DNA from: Ancylobacter moscoviensis
GTDB taxonomy: Bacteria; Pseudomonadota; Alphaproteobacteria; Rhizobiales; Xanthobacteraceae
Direction of reading: 5' to 3'
Assembly (NCBI RefSeq): GCF_007559435.1
Contig: NZ_VMBP01000002.1
Location: forward strand, 248,001-312,000
Length of the DNA stretch: 64,000 nt
Shown: one piece after another, positions 47,525 to 56,759 of the stretch
How the letters are laid out: each line of letters begins with the position of its first letter
Numbering within the stretch: position 1 is the first letter of the stretch
Translations under genes and position numbers: made by a program
The notes under the pieces: generated by a model
The model's database searches: none
Told to the model about the DNA's origin: nothing
Seen by the model: only the letters and a program-made list of their open reading frames with translations

Positions 47525-49453
47525 ATGCGCTTTCCGCCCTCGTTCCTCGACGAGATCCGTGCCCGCCTCCCGGTGTCGGAGGTGGTGGGCAAGCGCGTGC
47601 AGCTGAAGAAGCAGGGGCGGGAATGGCGGGGGCTGTCGCCCTTCAATCCCGAGAAGACGCCATCCTTCTACGTCAATGACCAGAAGGGCTTCTACCACTG
47701 CTTCTCCTCGGGCAAGCATGGCGACCAGTTCGACTTCCTGATGGAGGTCGAGGGCCTGCCCTTTCCCGAGGCGGTGGAACGGCTCGCCGGCATGGCCGGC
47801 CTGCCCATGCCGGTGCAGTCGCGCGAGGAGGAGCAGCGCGAGACCCGGCGCAAGACGCTGCATGAGGTGATGGAACTGGCCGCCAGATATTTCGAGGCGG
47901 TGCTGCAGAGCCGTGCCGGCGCCAAGGGGCGCGGCTATCTCGCCGATCGCGGCCTCGGTCCGGCAACGCAGGGGCGCTTCCGCCTCGGCTACGCGCTGCC
48001 CGAGCGTTTCGCGCTGAAGGAGGCGCTGGGCTCCAAGGGCGTTCCGGTCGAGGACATGGTTGAGGCAGGGCTGCTGATCTCCGCCGAGGACGTGGCGCTG
48101 CCTTATGACCGCTTCCGCGACCGCGTGATGTTTCCCATCACCGACCTGCGCGGCCGGGTCGTCGCCTTCGGCGGCCGGGCGCTCGAGAAGGACGTGCCGG
48201 CCAAATACCTCAACTCGCCGGAGACCCCGCTCTTCCACAAGGGCTCGCTGCTCTACAACGGCTTCAATGCCCGCGCCGCCGCGCATAACGGCGCGCCGGT
48301 GATCGCCGCCGAGGGCTATGTCGACGTCATCGCGCTGGTCGAGGCGGGTTTTGCCGGCGCGGTCGCCCCCCTCGGGACGGCGTTGACCGAGGAGCAACTG
48401 GCGCTGCTGTGGAAGATGGCGCCCGAGCCGATCCTGCTGTTCGACGGCGACAAGGCCGGGCGGCGCGCCGCCTATCGCGCCATCGATCTGGCCCTGCCGC
48501 ATCTCAAGCCCGGCGTGAGCCTGTCCTTCGGCATGCTCCCGGAGGGGCAGGACCCGGACGACCTCGTCCGCTCCGGCGGGCGCGAGGCGGTGGATGGCGT
48601 GTTGGCGCAGGCCCGCCCGCTGGCGGATGTCCTGTGGTCGCGCGAGATGGAAAGCGCCAGCGTCGACACGCCCGAGCGCCGGGCGGCGCTGGAGGCGCGC
48701 ATCGGCGAGATCGTGCGCGTCATCGGCGACGAGACGGTGCGCAAGCATTATCGCGGCGAACTGATGGACCGCTTCCGGCGCCTGTTCTCGCCGGTGATGG
48801 TGCCGGGCGACAACCCGCGCCGGGGGGCGGGCGAATATCAGGGCCGCTTCCAGAACCGGGGTGGGCGCCGTCCCAACGGGCGGCCCATGCCCGGCGCTGC
48901 GGCGGGTGAGGCAATGCGTCGCTCGGCGCTGGTGCGCGGCGCGGCGGCGGAGATGCCGCGCAACGAAGCTCTGCTCCTGTTCGCGGTCATCAATCATCCC
49001 TGGCTTCTGGACCAGTGTGCCGAGGAACTCGCGGACCTGCCGCTGCAGAACCGGGAGGCGGCGGAATTGCGCCGCGCGCTGCTCGACGCTCATATGGACG
49101 GGGACACGGACGATGCCGTCAAGCTCGCGGCGCGCCTGGAATCGCAGGGCCACGCGCCGCTTGCCGCGCGCCTCGCCCGTTCCGCCATCGCGCGGCACGA
49201 CTGGCCGGCCTTCGCGGACGCGGCGCGCTCGGATGTCGAACTATGGTGGCACCAGCGTCTGGTCTTGCACCGGCGCGGTCATGCCCTATCTAAGGATCTG
49301 AAAGAAGCCGAGAAACGCCTTGCCGAGGAGCCCACCGACATGAACTGGGCGCGCTTTCTCGACGTACAAAGACAGCTCGCGGCACTTGACGGAACCGAAG
49401 CTTTGGTAGAGGGGTTCGGCGCCGCGTCGGGTCGCCCGGCGCGGTCGATGTAG
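47525..49453 (+). CDS. dnaG: DNA primase DnaG with degenerate zinc site
   Basis: A 642-residue replicative primase. The N-terminal zinc-binding domain is recognisable ('GREWRGLSPFNPEKTPSF', 'GFYHCFSSGKHGDQFDFLM'), but of the four expected ligands (C, H, C, C) only C59 remains: the others are S38, N41 and S62. The TOPRIM core is intact with 'VIAAEGYVDVIALVEAGF' and 'LLFDGDKAGRRAAYRAI'. The C-terminal helicase-binding domain spans about 480-640. I recall the same changes in Bradyrhizobium-type primases, so this is a lineage trait rather than damage. ATG 47525 (MRFPPSFLDEIRARL) is the family start. rpoD follows on the same strand. Confidence 0.95.
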   Translation: MRFPPSFLDEIRARLPVSEVVGKRVQLKKQGREWRGLSPFNPEKTPSFYVNDQKGFYHCFSSGKHGDQFDFLMEVEGLPFPEAVERLAGMAGLPMPVQSREEEQRETRRKTLHEVMELAARYFEAVLQSRAGAKGRGYLADRGLGPATQGRFRLGYALPERFALKEALGSKGVPVEDMVEAGLLISAEDVALPYDRFRDRVMFPITDLRGRVVAFGGRALEKDVPAKYLNSPETPLFHKGSLLYNGFNARAAAHNGAPVIAAEGYVDVIALVEAGFAGAVAPLGTALTEEQLALLWKMAPEPILLFDGDKAGRRAAYRAIDLALPHLKPGVSLSFGMLPEGQDPDDLVRSGGREAVDGVLAQARPLADVLWSREMESASVDTPERRAALEARIGEIVRVIGDETVRKHYRGELMDRFRRLFSPVMVPGDNPRRGAGEYQGRFQNRGGRRPNGRPMPGAAAGEAMRRSALVRGAAAEMPRNEALLLFAVINHPWLLDQCAEELADLPLQNREAAELRRALLDAHMDGDTDDAVKLAARLESQGHAPLAARLARSAIARHDWPAFADAARSDVELWWHQRLVLHRRGHALSKDLKEAEKRLAEEPTDMNWARFLDVQRQLAALDGTEALVEGFGAASGRPARSM

Positions 49454-49628
49454 AGGTCCCTTGGGCTGCCCGCCCGCGCGCGTCCCCCGTGCGTGGTGCG
49501 TGTAGCCCTGTTTGCGTCTCTCGACCGCCGGCGGGAGAAGCGGGGTTGAACGATCGACAGGACGGGACCGCAAGGCCCCCGTCGCACGCCGGGGGCGGGG
49601 CACCGCACGGCGCTTGAGGAGCACACGC

Positions 49629-51626
<1,998 letters not shown>

Positions 51627-51660
51627 GCTCCGGCGATACCGGGCTCCGCCCGCTCCATCA

Positions 51661-51689
51661 AAAAGGCCGCGTAGTGCGCGGCCTTTTTC
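51661..51689. terminator. Bidirectional terminator after rpoD
   Basis: AAAAAGGCCGCG and its exact complement CGCGGCCTTTTT flank a 5-nt loop. The A-run and T-run make it work on both strands: for rpoD, and for the small minus-strand gene that ends at 51726. Confidence 0.93.
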
Positions 51690-51725
51690 GTTTCGATGGG
51701 CGCTTCGGCGAGGGTGCCGGGCGCT

Positions 51726-51857
51726 TCATTCACCCGGGATCGGGTGATGCTGGCGACGGGCCTGCTTGGTGGACGAATCCACATAGGCCAGCGTCGCGGC
51801 GAAGCAGCCGAAGGCGATCACGATGAAGGCGAGGAAAATGACGGTTTCGGTGGGCAT
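51726..51857 (-). CDS. Tiny single-helix membrane protein (43 aa)
   Basis: The frame translates as MPTETVIFLAFIVIAFGCF, then AATLAYVDSSTKQARRQ and HHPIPGE. A perfect AAGGAGG ribosome site lies six bases upstream of the ATG. One membrane helix spans about residues 5-25, with the basic tail in the cytoplasm. The stop at 51726 is 37 bp from the rpoD terminator. I believe similar tiny proteins occur in related rhizobial genomes, but no function is known. The strong ribosome site and clean membrane topology make it a likely real gene. Confidence 0.72.
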   Translation of the reverse strand: MPTETVIFLAFIVIAFGCFAATLAYVDSSTKQARRQHHPIPGE

Positions 51858-51940
51858 GGCATCCTCCTTGATGCAGGAAGCCTAGTCCTCGAGATGGTGC
51901 CGGCCTTGCGGTAGATCAATCTGTGTCTTCCTCGCGCGGG

Positions 51941-51965
51941 GGAACGATTTCGGCGAGCTGCGGTT
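51941..51965 (+). promoter_or_regulatory. Weak EcfG-like promoter match before the SOD gene
   Basis: GGAAC, 16 bases, GGTT, 37 bp upstream of the ATG at 52002. The EcfG consensus is GGAAC, 16-17 bases, CGTT, so one base of the -10 element differs. Plausible for a stress gene but not convincing alone. Confidence 0.3.
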
Positions 51966-52001
51966 GGCTCGCAGGGGCTGGCTTCGCACAAGGAGCATCC
52001 C

Positions 52002-52679
52002 ATGCTGAACCGCCGCACCCTTTTGGCCGCGTCTGGTGCCGCGCTGGCGGCCTCGACCTTCGCCCGCCCGCACATCGCGCGCGCGGCTGCGCCGTTCGTT
52101 CAGCCGCCTCTGCCCTATGACGAGAGCGCGCTGGCGCCGACCATCTCGGCGCGCACGGTCGGCCTGCACTATGGCAAGCATCACAAGGGCTACTTCGACA
52201 AGCTGAACGCGCTTACGGCCGGCACGCCCTATGCCGACCTCGATCTGGAGGCGGTCATCCGGCGGGCCGCCGACGAGAAGGAAGCCGCCATCTTCAACAA
52301 TGCCGGCCAGGCCTGGAACCACAATTTCTACTGGCAGCAATTCACTGATGGTCCCGCCGCACCGCCCCCGGCGCTGGTGCAGGCGGCCGAGCGTGACTTC
52401 GGCGGCATCGACGCGCTGAAGAAGCAGATCGTGGAGGTCGGCGGCGGCGTCTTCGGGTCCGGCTGGGTCTGGCTCGTCGAGGACGACGGCAAGCTGGCGG
52501 TGGTCGGGCTGAAGGATGCCGGCAACCCCGTCGCCGAGAAGATGCGTCCGCTGCTCGGCATCGACGTGTGGGAGCATGCCTATTATCTCGACTGGGAGAA
52601 CCGGCGGCCCGCCCATATCCAGGCGGTGCTGGACGAGCGGGTCAACTGGTCGTCCGTGGGCGAGCGGCTTGGAGCCTGA
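52002..52679 (+). CDS. Tat-exported iron superoxide dismutase
   Basis: A 225-residue Fe/Mn-type superoxide dismutase with a twin-arginine signal at the start (MLNRRTLLAASGAALAAS, cleavage near 'ARAAA'). Metal ligands are H56 (in LHYGKHH), H107 (WNHNFYW), D188 and H192 (DVWEHAYY). Q103 in 'FNNAGQAWNH' and the 'FGSGWVWLV' block indicate the iron type. Most Fe-SODs are cytoplasmic; the Tat signal means this one is folded and loaded with metal inside, then sent to the periplasm to remove superoxide there. It faces the DUF1328 gene tail to tail with eight bases between. Confidence 0.93.
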   Translation: MLNRRTLLAASGAALAASTFARPHIARAAAPFVQPPLPYDESALAPTISARTVGLHYGKHHKGYFDKLNALTAGTPYADLDLEAVIRRAADEKEAAIFNNAGQAWNHNFYWQQFTDGPAAPPPALVQAAERDFGGIDALKKQIVEVGGGVFGSGWVWLVEDDGKLAVVGLKDAGNPVAEKMRPLLGIDVWEHAYYLDWENRRPAHIQAVLDERVNWSSVGERLGA

Positions 52680-52687
52680 AGTCTCTG

Positions 52688-52867
52688 TCAGGGCACCTGC
52701 ATGGCGTGATCGACCATCATGGCGAGACCGATCAGCAGCAGGAACCCCAGGAAGAACAGGCCGAACAGCACCATCGAGATGGTGCGTGCGAGGCTCGACA
52801 CGTTGGTGAGGCCGACCGCGCCGGCCACGAGCGAGACGATCAGGAATATCACCGCGTATTTCAGCAT
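52688..52867 (-). CDS. DUF1328 (YtjA-like) small membrane protein (59 aa)
   Basis: Reads MLKYAVIFLIVSLVAGAVG, then LTNVSSLARTISMVLFG and LFFLGFLLLIGLAMMVDHAMQVP. It matches the DUF1328/YtjA family, whose members start MLKWA-like and have two membrane helices (about 4-20 and 29-52). A GAAGGTGACGC ribosome region lies before the ATG. The function is unknown; relatives are often stress induced. It is convergent with the SOD gene. Confidence 0.88.
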   Translation of the reverse strand: MLKYAVIFLIVSLVAGAVGLTNVSSLARTISMVLFGLFFLGFLLLIGLAMMVDHAMQVP

Positions 52868-52919
52868 GCGTCACCTTCTCGCTGCGCGACGTAGATCGCT
52901 CGCGGCGCCCGTCAACGGC

Positions 52920-54308
52920 TCAGGCGCCATCGGAGCGCCCGTCCTGCTCGGTCGGAAACGTATCGGCGGTCCGTGACGTCTCCTCCCGGCTGACCGTGGG
53001 CCTGACCTGGGGCTTGGCTGAAGACGTCGGAGCCCGCTTGGGCGCTTTCTTCGCGCGGAGCCAGGGCCAGCGCCGGCGCGGAGGCTCGCTCTCCGGGCGC
53101 GGCACGGTACCCGTCGGGGTGGAGGCGATCGGCTCGCTCATCGGCTCCGTCGCCACGTCGGGCTTGCGCGCGGGCTCGCGCATGCTCACCCGCCAGACCA
53201 CGAACAGCAGCAGCAGCGTGTAGGCGCCGGCATTGAAGAAGAAAAGCGCGCCGGGCCCGTAGTGCTGCATGCCGAAGGAGGCGAGAGCGGGCCCGACCAC
53301 CGACCCGATGCCGTAGAGCAGCAGCAGCCCCGCCGCGGTTTCCACCGCGTCGGAGGCCGGCGTGCGGTCATAGGCATGGGCGGCGGCGAGCGAATAGGCC
53401 GGCAGGGCCAGCGCGCCGTAGAACAGGCCGAGCGCGCTGAGGCCCAGAAGCCCGAATTCCATCGCGCCGAGGGTGAGGCTGGCGAGCATCGCGCCGACCA
53501 GCAGCGCGGCGAGAATGCGCCGCCGGTCCATGCGGTCGGACAGGAAGCCGATGGGCCATTGAGCCAGCGCGCCGGCCACGACCACCGCGCTCATGAAGGT
53601 GGCGGCGCCGTCCGCCGTCAGGCCGCGCCCGATGCCGAAGATCGGCCCAAGGCTCCACAGCGAGCCATTGGTCAGCCCGATGACGAAGCAGCCGACCATG
53701 GCCACCGGCGCCGCGCGGAACAGGCGCAGCAGGCGGATGCGTGCCGTTTCGATCGGTGCCGGCTGCCCGCTGCTGGTGATCGCCACCGGCAGCGTTGCCA
53801 GCGAGAACAGGATGGCGGCGAGCGCGAACAGCTCGAAGCTGCGCACCGGATAGAGCGTGATCATCATCTGGCCGGCGGTCAGCGCCGCGTAGTCGACCAT
53901 GACGTAGGCGCTCATCACGAAGCCGCGCGTCTGGTTGGTGGCGCGGTCGTTGAGCCAGCTCTCGATGACGAGATAGAGACCGGCGAAGCAGAAGCCGGTG
54001 ACGGTGCGCAGCGCGAACCAGAAATAGGGATCGATGAACAGCGGATGGGCGACCATGGTCGCCACCACGCCGGAGGTCAGCGCGGCAAAGGCGCGGATAT
54101 GGCCGGAACGGCGCACCAGATGCGGCACCACCAGACAGCCGACCACGAAACCGAGGTAGTAGCTCGACCCCAATATGCCGAGATTGATGGCGCTGAAGCC
54201 TTCGAAGGCGCCGCGCAACGGCAGCAGCGTGTTCTGAAGGCCGCTCCCGGTTACAAGAAAGAAGACGCCCAGCAGGAGCGCGGCGACAGGGCCGAGAGTC
54301 TGGGACAT
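52920..54308 (-). CDS. MFS transporter, YcaD-like
   Basis: A 462-residue inner-membrane permease with 12 helices in the first 390 residues. The loop 2-3 motif appears as 'HLVRRSGHIRAFA', and 'GFCFAGLYLVIESWLNDRATNQTRGFVMSAYVMVDYAALTAGQMM' is typical of the YcaD/YfkF group. The last 75 residues are Pro/Arg/Ser-rich and probably disordered in the cytoplasm, longer than usual. Substrate unknown. I use the ATG at 54308 (MSQTLGPVAA). It diverges from the epimerase gene. Confidence 0.9.
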   Translation of the reverse strand: MSQTLGPVAALLLGVFFLVTGSGLQNTLLPLRGAFEGFSAINLGILGSSYYLGFVVGCLVVPHLVRRSGHIRAFAALTSGVVATMVAHPLFIDPYFWFALRTVTGFCFAGLYLVIESWLNDRATNQTRGFVMSAYVMVDYAALTAGQMMITLYPVRSFELFALAAILFSLATLPVAITSSGQPAPIETARIRLLRLFRAAPVAMVGCFVIGLTNGSLWSLGPIFGIGRGLTADGAATFMSAVVVAGALAQWPIGFLSDRMDRRRILAALLVGAMLASLTLGAMEFGLLGLSALGLFYGALALPAYSLAAAHAYDRTPASDAVETAAGLLLLYGIGSVVGPALASFGMQHYGPGALFFFNAGAYTLLLLFVVWRVSMREPARKPDVATEPMSEPIASTPTGTVPRPESEPPRRRWPWLRAKKAPKRAPTSSAKPQVRPTVSREETSRTADTFPTEQDGRSDGA

Positions 54309-54360
54309 GATGGCACCGGACGGCCAGAAGCTGCGGGGGCGAGGCGGGGCTGTGGAATCT

Positions 54361-54378
54361 CGAATCCACAAGGATTCG
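54361..54378. repeat. Short palindrome between the MFS and epimerase genes
   Basis: CGAATCC, ACAA, GGATTCG: a perfect 7-bp inverted repeat in the 110-bp divergent region. It could be an operator for either gene. Confidence 0.35.
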
Positions 54379-54418
54379 GTTAACCTTGATCTTGGGCGAT
54401 GTCGAGACGGTGATTGGT

Positions 54419-55306
54419 ATGGTTGAGGCGACGGTGCGACTGAAATCCGGCTATCTGGACGTGGAGATCGCGCCGCTCGGCGCCGAGATGGTGCGGCTCG
54501 TCGACAAGCAGGGGCACGACCTGCTCTGGAACGGCGATGCCGCCTTCTGGACGGGCCGCGCCCCGCTGCTCTTTCCCATCGTCGGCCGCCTGCCCAATGA
54601 CCAGCTCGTGCATGAGGGCGTCATCTACCCGATGGCGCAGCACGGCTTCGCCCGTCGGCGGGTTTTCACGCTGGAGGAGCGCACCAGCTCGTCGGCGCGC
54701 TTCGCCCTCCACGCCGACGACGAGACGCGCAAGCAGTATCCCTTCGATTTCACGCTGGCGGTCACCTACACGCTGGTCGAGGCGACGCTGACCATCGAGG
54801 CGGTGGTGAGCAATCCGGGGGCCGTTCCTTTGCCGGCGAGCTTCGGCTTCCATCCGGCCTTCCGCTGGCCGCTGCCCTATGGCGGCACCCGTGCCGACCA
54901 TCGGCTGATCTTCGAGAAGGCCGAGGTCGAGCCGGTCCACCGTCCCGTCGGCGGCCTTCTGTCGGCCGCCACCGAGCCGAACCCGGCGGTGGATGCGGTC
55001 GTGGAGCCGGATGACGCCATGTTCGCGCGCGACGCGCTGATCTTCCTCGCGCCGCGCTCGCACCACGTGCGTTTCGGCGTTCCGGGCGAACCGGGGCTGG
55101 AAGTGGCCTTCCCCGGCATGCCGCAGCTCGGCCTGTGGTCGAAGCCCGGCGCGCCCTTCCTGTGCATCGAGCCCTGGTCCGGCTACGCCTCGCCGGAGGA
55201 TGCGCCGGCCGAGTTCACCCGGAAGCCCGGCCTGTCGCTGATCGAGCCGGGCACCTCCAGGAGCTTCGCCATGGCGGTGCGCTGGCTACCGGACGTTGGC
55301 CGGTAG
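54419..55306 (+). CDS. Aldose 1-epimerase family protein (LacX-like)
   Basis: A 295-residue beta-sandwich sugar-binding protein of the galactose mutarotase superfamily, closest to the LacX/YeaD-type branch. Landmarks are 'LIWNGD'-like 'DLLWNGDAAFWTGRAPLLFPIVGRL', the catalytic-site His in 'PMAQHGFARRRVF', 'SFGFHPAFRWPL', and 'FLCIEPWSGYASPEDAP' with the conserved Glu. These act on sugar anomers or phosphosugars in the cytoplasm. ATG 54419 is used; a TTG at 54386 is less likely. Tail to tail with otsA. Confidence 0.9.
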   Translation: MVEATVRLKSGYLDVEIAPLGAEMVRLVDKQGHDLLWNGDAAFWTGRAPLLFPIVGRLPNDQLVHEGVIYPMAQHGFARRRVFTLEERTSSSARFALHADDETRKQYPFDFTLAVTYTLVEATLTIEAVVSNPGAVPLPASFGFHPAFRWPLPYGGTRADHRLIFEKAEVEPVHRPVGGLLSAATEPNPAVDAVVEPDDAMFARDALIFLAPRSHHVRFGVPGEPGLEVAFPGMPQLGLWSKPGAPFLCIEPWSGYASPEDAPAEFTRKPGLSLIEPGTSRSFAMAVRWLPDVGR

Positions 55307-55322
55307 CCGTCAGCGGGAATTC

Positions 55323-56759
55323 CTATCCCCGGCGGGGGCGTTTCGCACGCTTGGGCGGGTTGTCCAGATGGTCGATAGCGCCCGACAATTCGTGGATGAA
55401 GCGCTCGCACCAATCGTGGATGGTGTTTCCCTCCACCTTCGCCATGTTGGTCTGCCAGCGTTCCCGACGTTCGTCGAGCGGCATCAGCAGCGCGGCGTTC
55501 ATCGCGTCGGCCATGCCCTCGATGTCGTAGGGATTGACCAGTATCGCGCCGGTAAGCTCGTCCGCCGCGCCGGCGAAGCGGGAGAGGACGAGCACGCCCG
55601 GGTCCTCGGGATTCTGGGCGGCGATATATTCCTTGGCGACGAGGTTCATCCCGTCGCGCAGGGGCGTCACCAGCCCCAGCCGGGCGGTGCGGTAGATGGC
55701 GGCGAGGGTGGCGCGCTGGAACGGCCGGTTCAGGTAGCGCAGAGGTACCCAGTCGAACTCGGCATATTCGCCGTTGATGGCGCCGGCCAGTTCCTCCAGC
55801 TCGCGGCGCAGCGCGCGATATTCGGCCACCTCGCCGCGCGAGACAGGCGCGATCTGCATCATCGTGACCGTGGAGCGGTGCTGCGGATAGCGGCTGAGCA
55901 ACTCGCCAAAGGCGGCGAACTTGCCGGGCAGGCCCTTGGAATAGTCGAGCCGGTCCACGCCGACCGCCAGCGCGCGGCCGGCGAGGCTCTCGTGGAGACG
56001 GCGTTCCTCGTCGCTGCCGACCGACGCCTTGGCGTCGCGAACGAAGGCTGTCGCGTCGATGCCGATGGGAAAGGCGGCGACGCGGAAGCGCCGTTCGCGC
56101 AGGCCCACCACGCCGCCCGGCGCGATCCAGCCCCGCGCTTCCGACGAGATGTAGGTCAGCAGCGCCCGCACATCGTCTTCGGTCTGCAGCCCCACGAGGT
56201 CGTATTGCGAGAGGTCCTGCACCAGCGCGGCGTGGGAGGGCAGGCTGAGGAACACGTCCGGCGTCGGCCAGGGAATGTGATGGAAATAGCCGATCCGCCC
56301 CTCGAAGCCGCGCTTGCGCAGCTCCGCCGCCAGCGGGATGAAGTGGTAGTCGTGGACCCAGATGATGTCGTCGGGCTGCAGCAGCGGCAGCAGGGCGCGG
56401 GCGAAGTGCTCGTTCACCCGCCGGTAGCCCTCCCAGTCCGCGCGGCGGAAGCTCAGGAGGCCGAGCCGGTAATGGCACAGCGGCCACAGCGTGCCGTTGG
56501 CATAGCCCGCGTAATGGGCGCGCTGGTCTTCCGGGTCGAGCGTGAGCAGCGCATAGGTCACGCGCCCCGAGCGGAAGACCTTCGGCGTATCCGACGGGTT
56601 CGGCTGGGTCTCTCCGCTCCAGCCGAACCACAGGCCGCCGCGCGTGCCGAGCGCCTCGCGCAGCGCGACGGCCAGTCCTCCCGCCTTGGCCGCCCGTTCC
56701 TTGGGCGACGCCACGCGGTTCGATACGACTACGAGCCTCGCCAGAACGCTTCCTCCCAT
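55323..56759 (-). CDS. otsA: Trehalose-6-phosphate synthase OtsA
   Basis: A 478-residue GT20 enzyme that joins UDP-glucose and glucose-6-phosphate. 'RLVVVSNRVASPKERAAKAGGLAVAL' opens the protein, 'IWVHDYHFIPLAAELRKRG' holds the central site, 'GVDRLDYSKGLPGKFAAF' binds the nucleotide sugar, and 'LRDGMNLVAKEYIAAQ' is the C-terminal donor site. The ATG at 56759 lies 31 bp inside the GH15 gene, with GGGAGGAAG upstream. It is the last gene of otsB-GH15-otsA. Trehalose protects against osmotic and drying stress. Confidence 0.96.
   Translation of the reverse strand: MGGSVLARLVVVSNRVASPKERAAKAGGLAVALREALGTRGGLWFGWSGETQPNPSDTPKVFRSGRVTYALLTLDPEDQRAHYAGYANGTLWPLCHYRLGLLSFRRADWEGYRRVNEHFARALLPLLQPDDIIWVHDYHFIPLAAELRKRGFEGRIGYFHHIPWPTPDVFLSLPSHAALVQDLSQYDLVGLQTEDDVRALLTYISSEARGWIAPGGVVGLRERRFRVAAFPIGIDATAFVRDAKASVGSDEERRLHESLAGRALAVGVDRLDYSKGLPGKFAAFGELLSRYPQHRSTVTMMQIAPVSRGEVAEYRALRRELEELAGAINGEYAEFDWVPLRYLNRPFQRATLAAIYRTARLGLVTPLRDGMNLVAKEYIAAQNPEDPGVLVLSRFAGAADELTGAILVNPYDIEGMADAMNAALLMPLDERRERWQTNMAKVEGNTIHDWCERFIHELSGAIDHLDNPPKRAKRPRRG

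Noticed and set aside
46883-49198. 771-residue open frame antisense to azlD and dnaG
   Set aside because: Spans two well-supported genes and has no domain.
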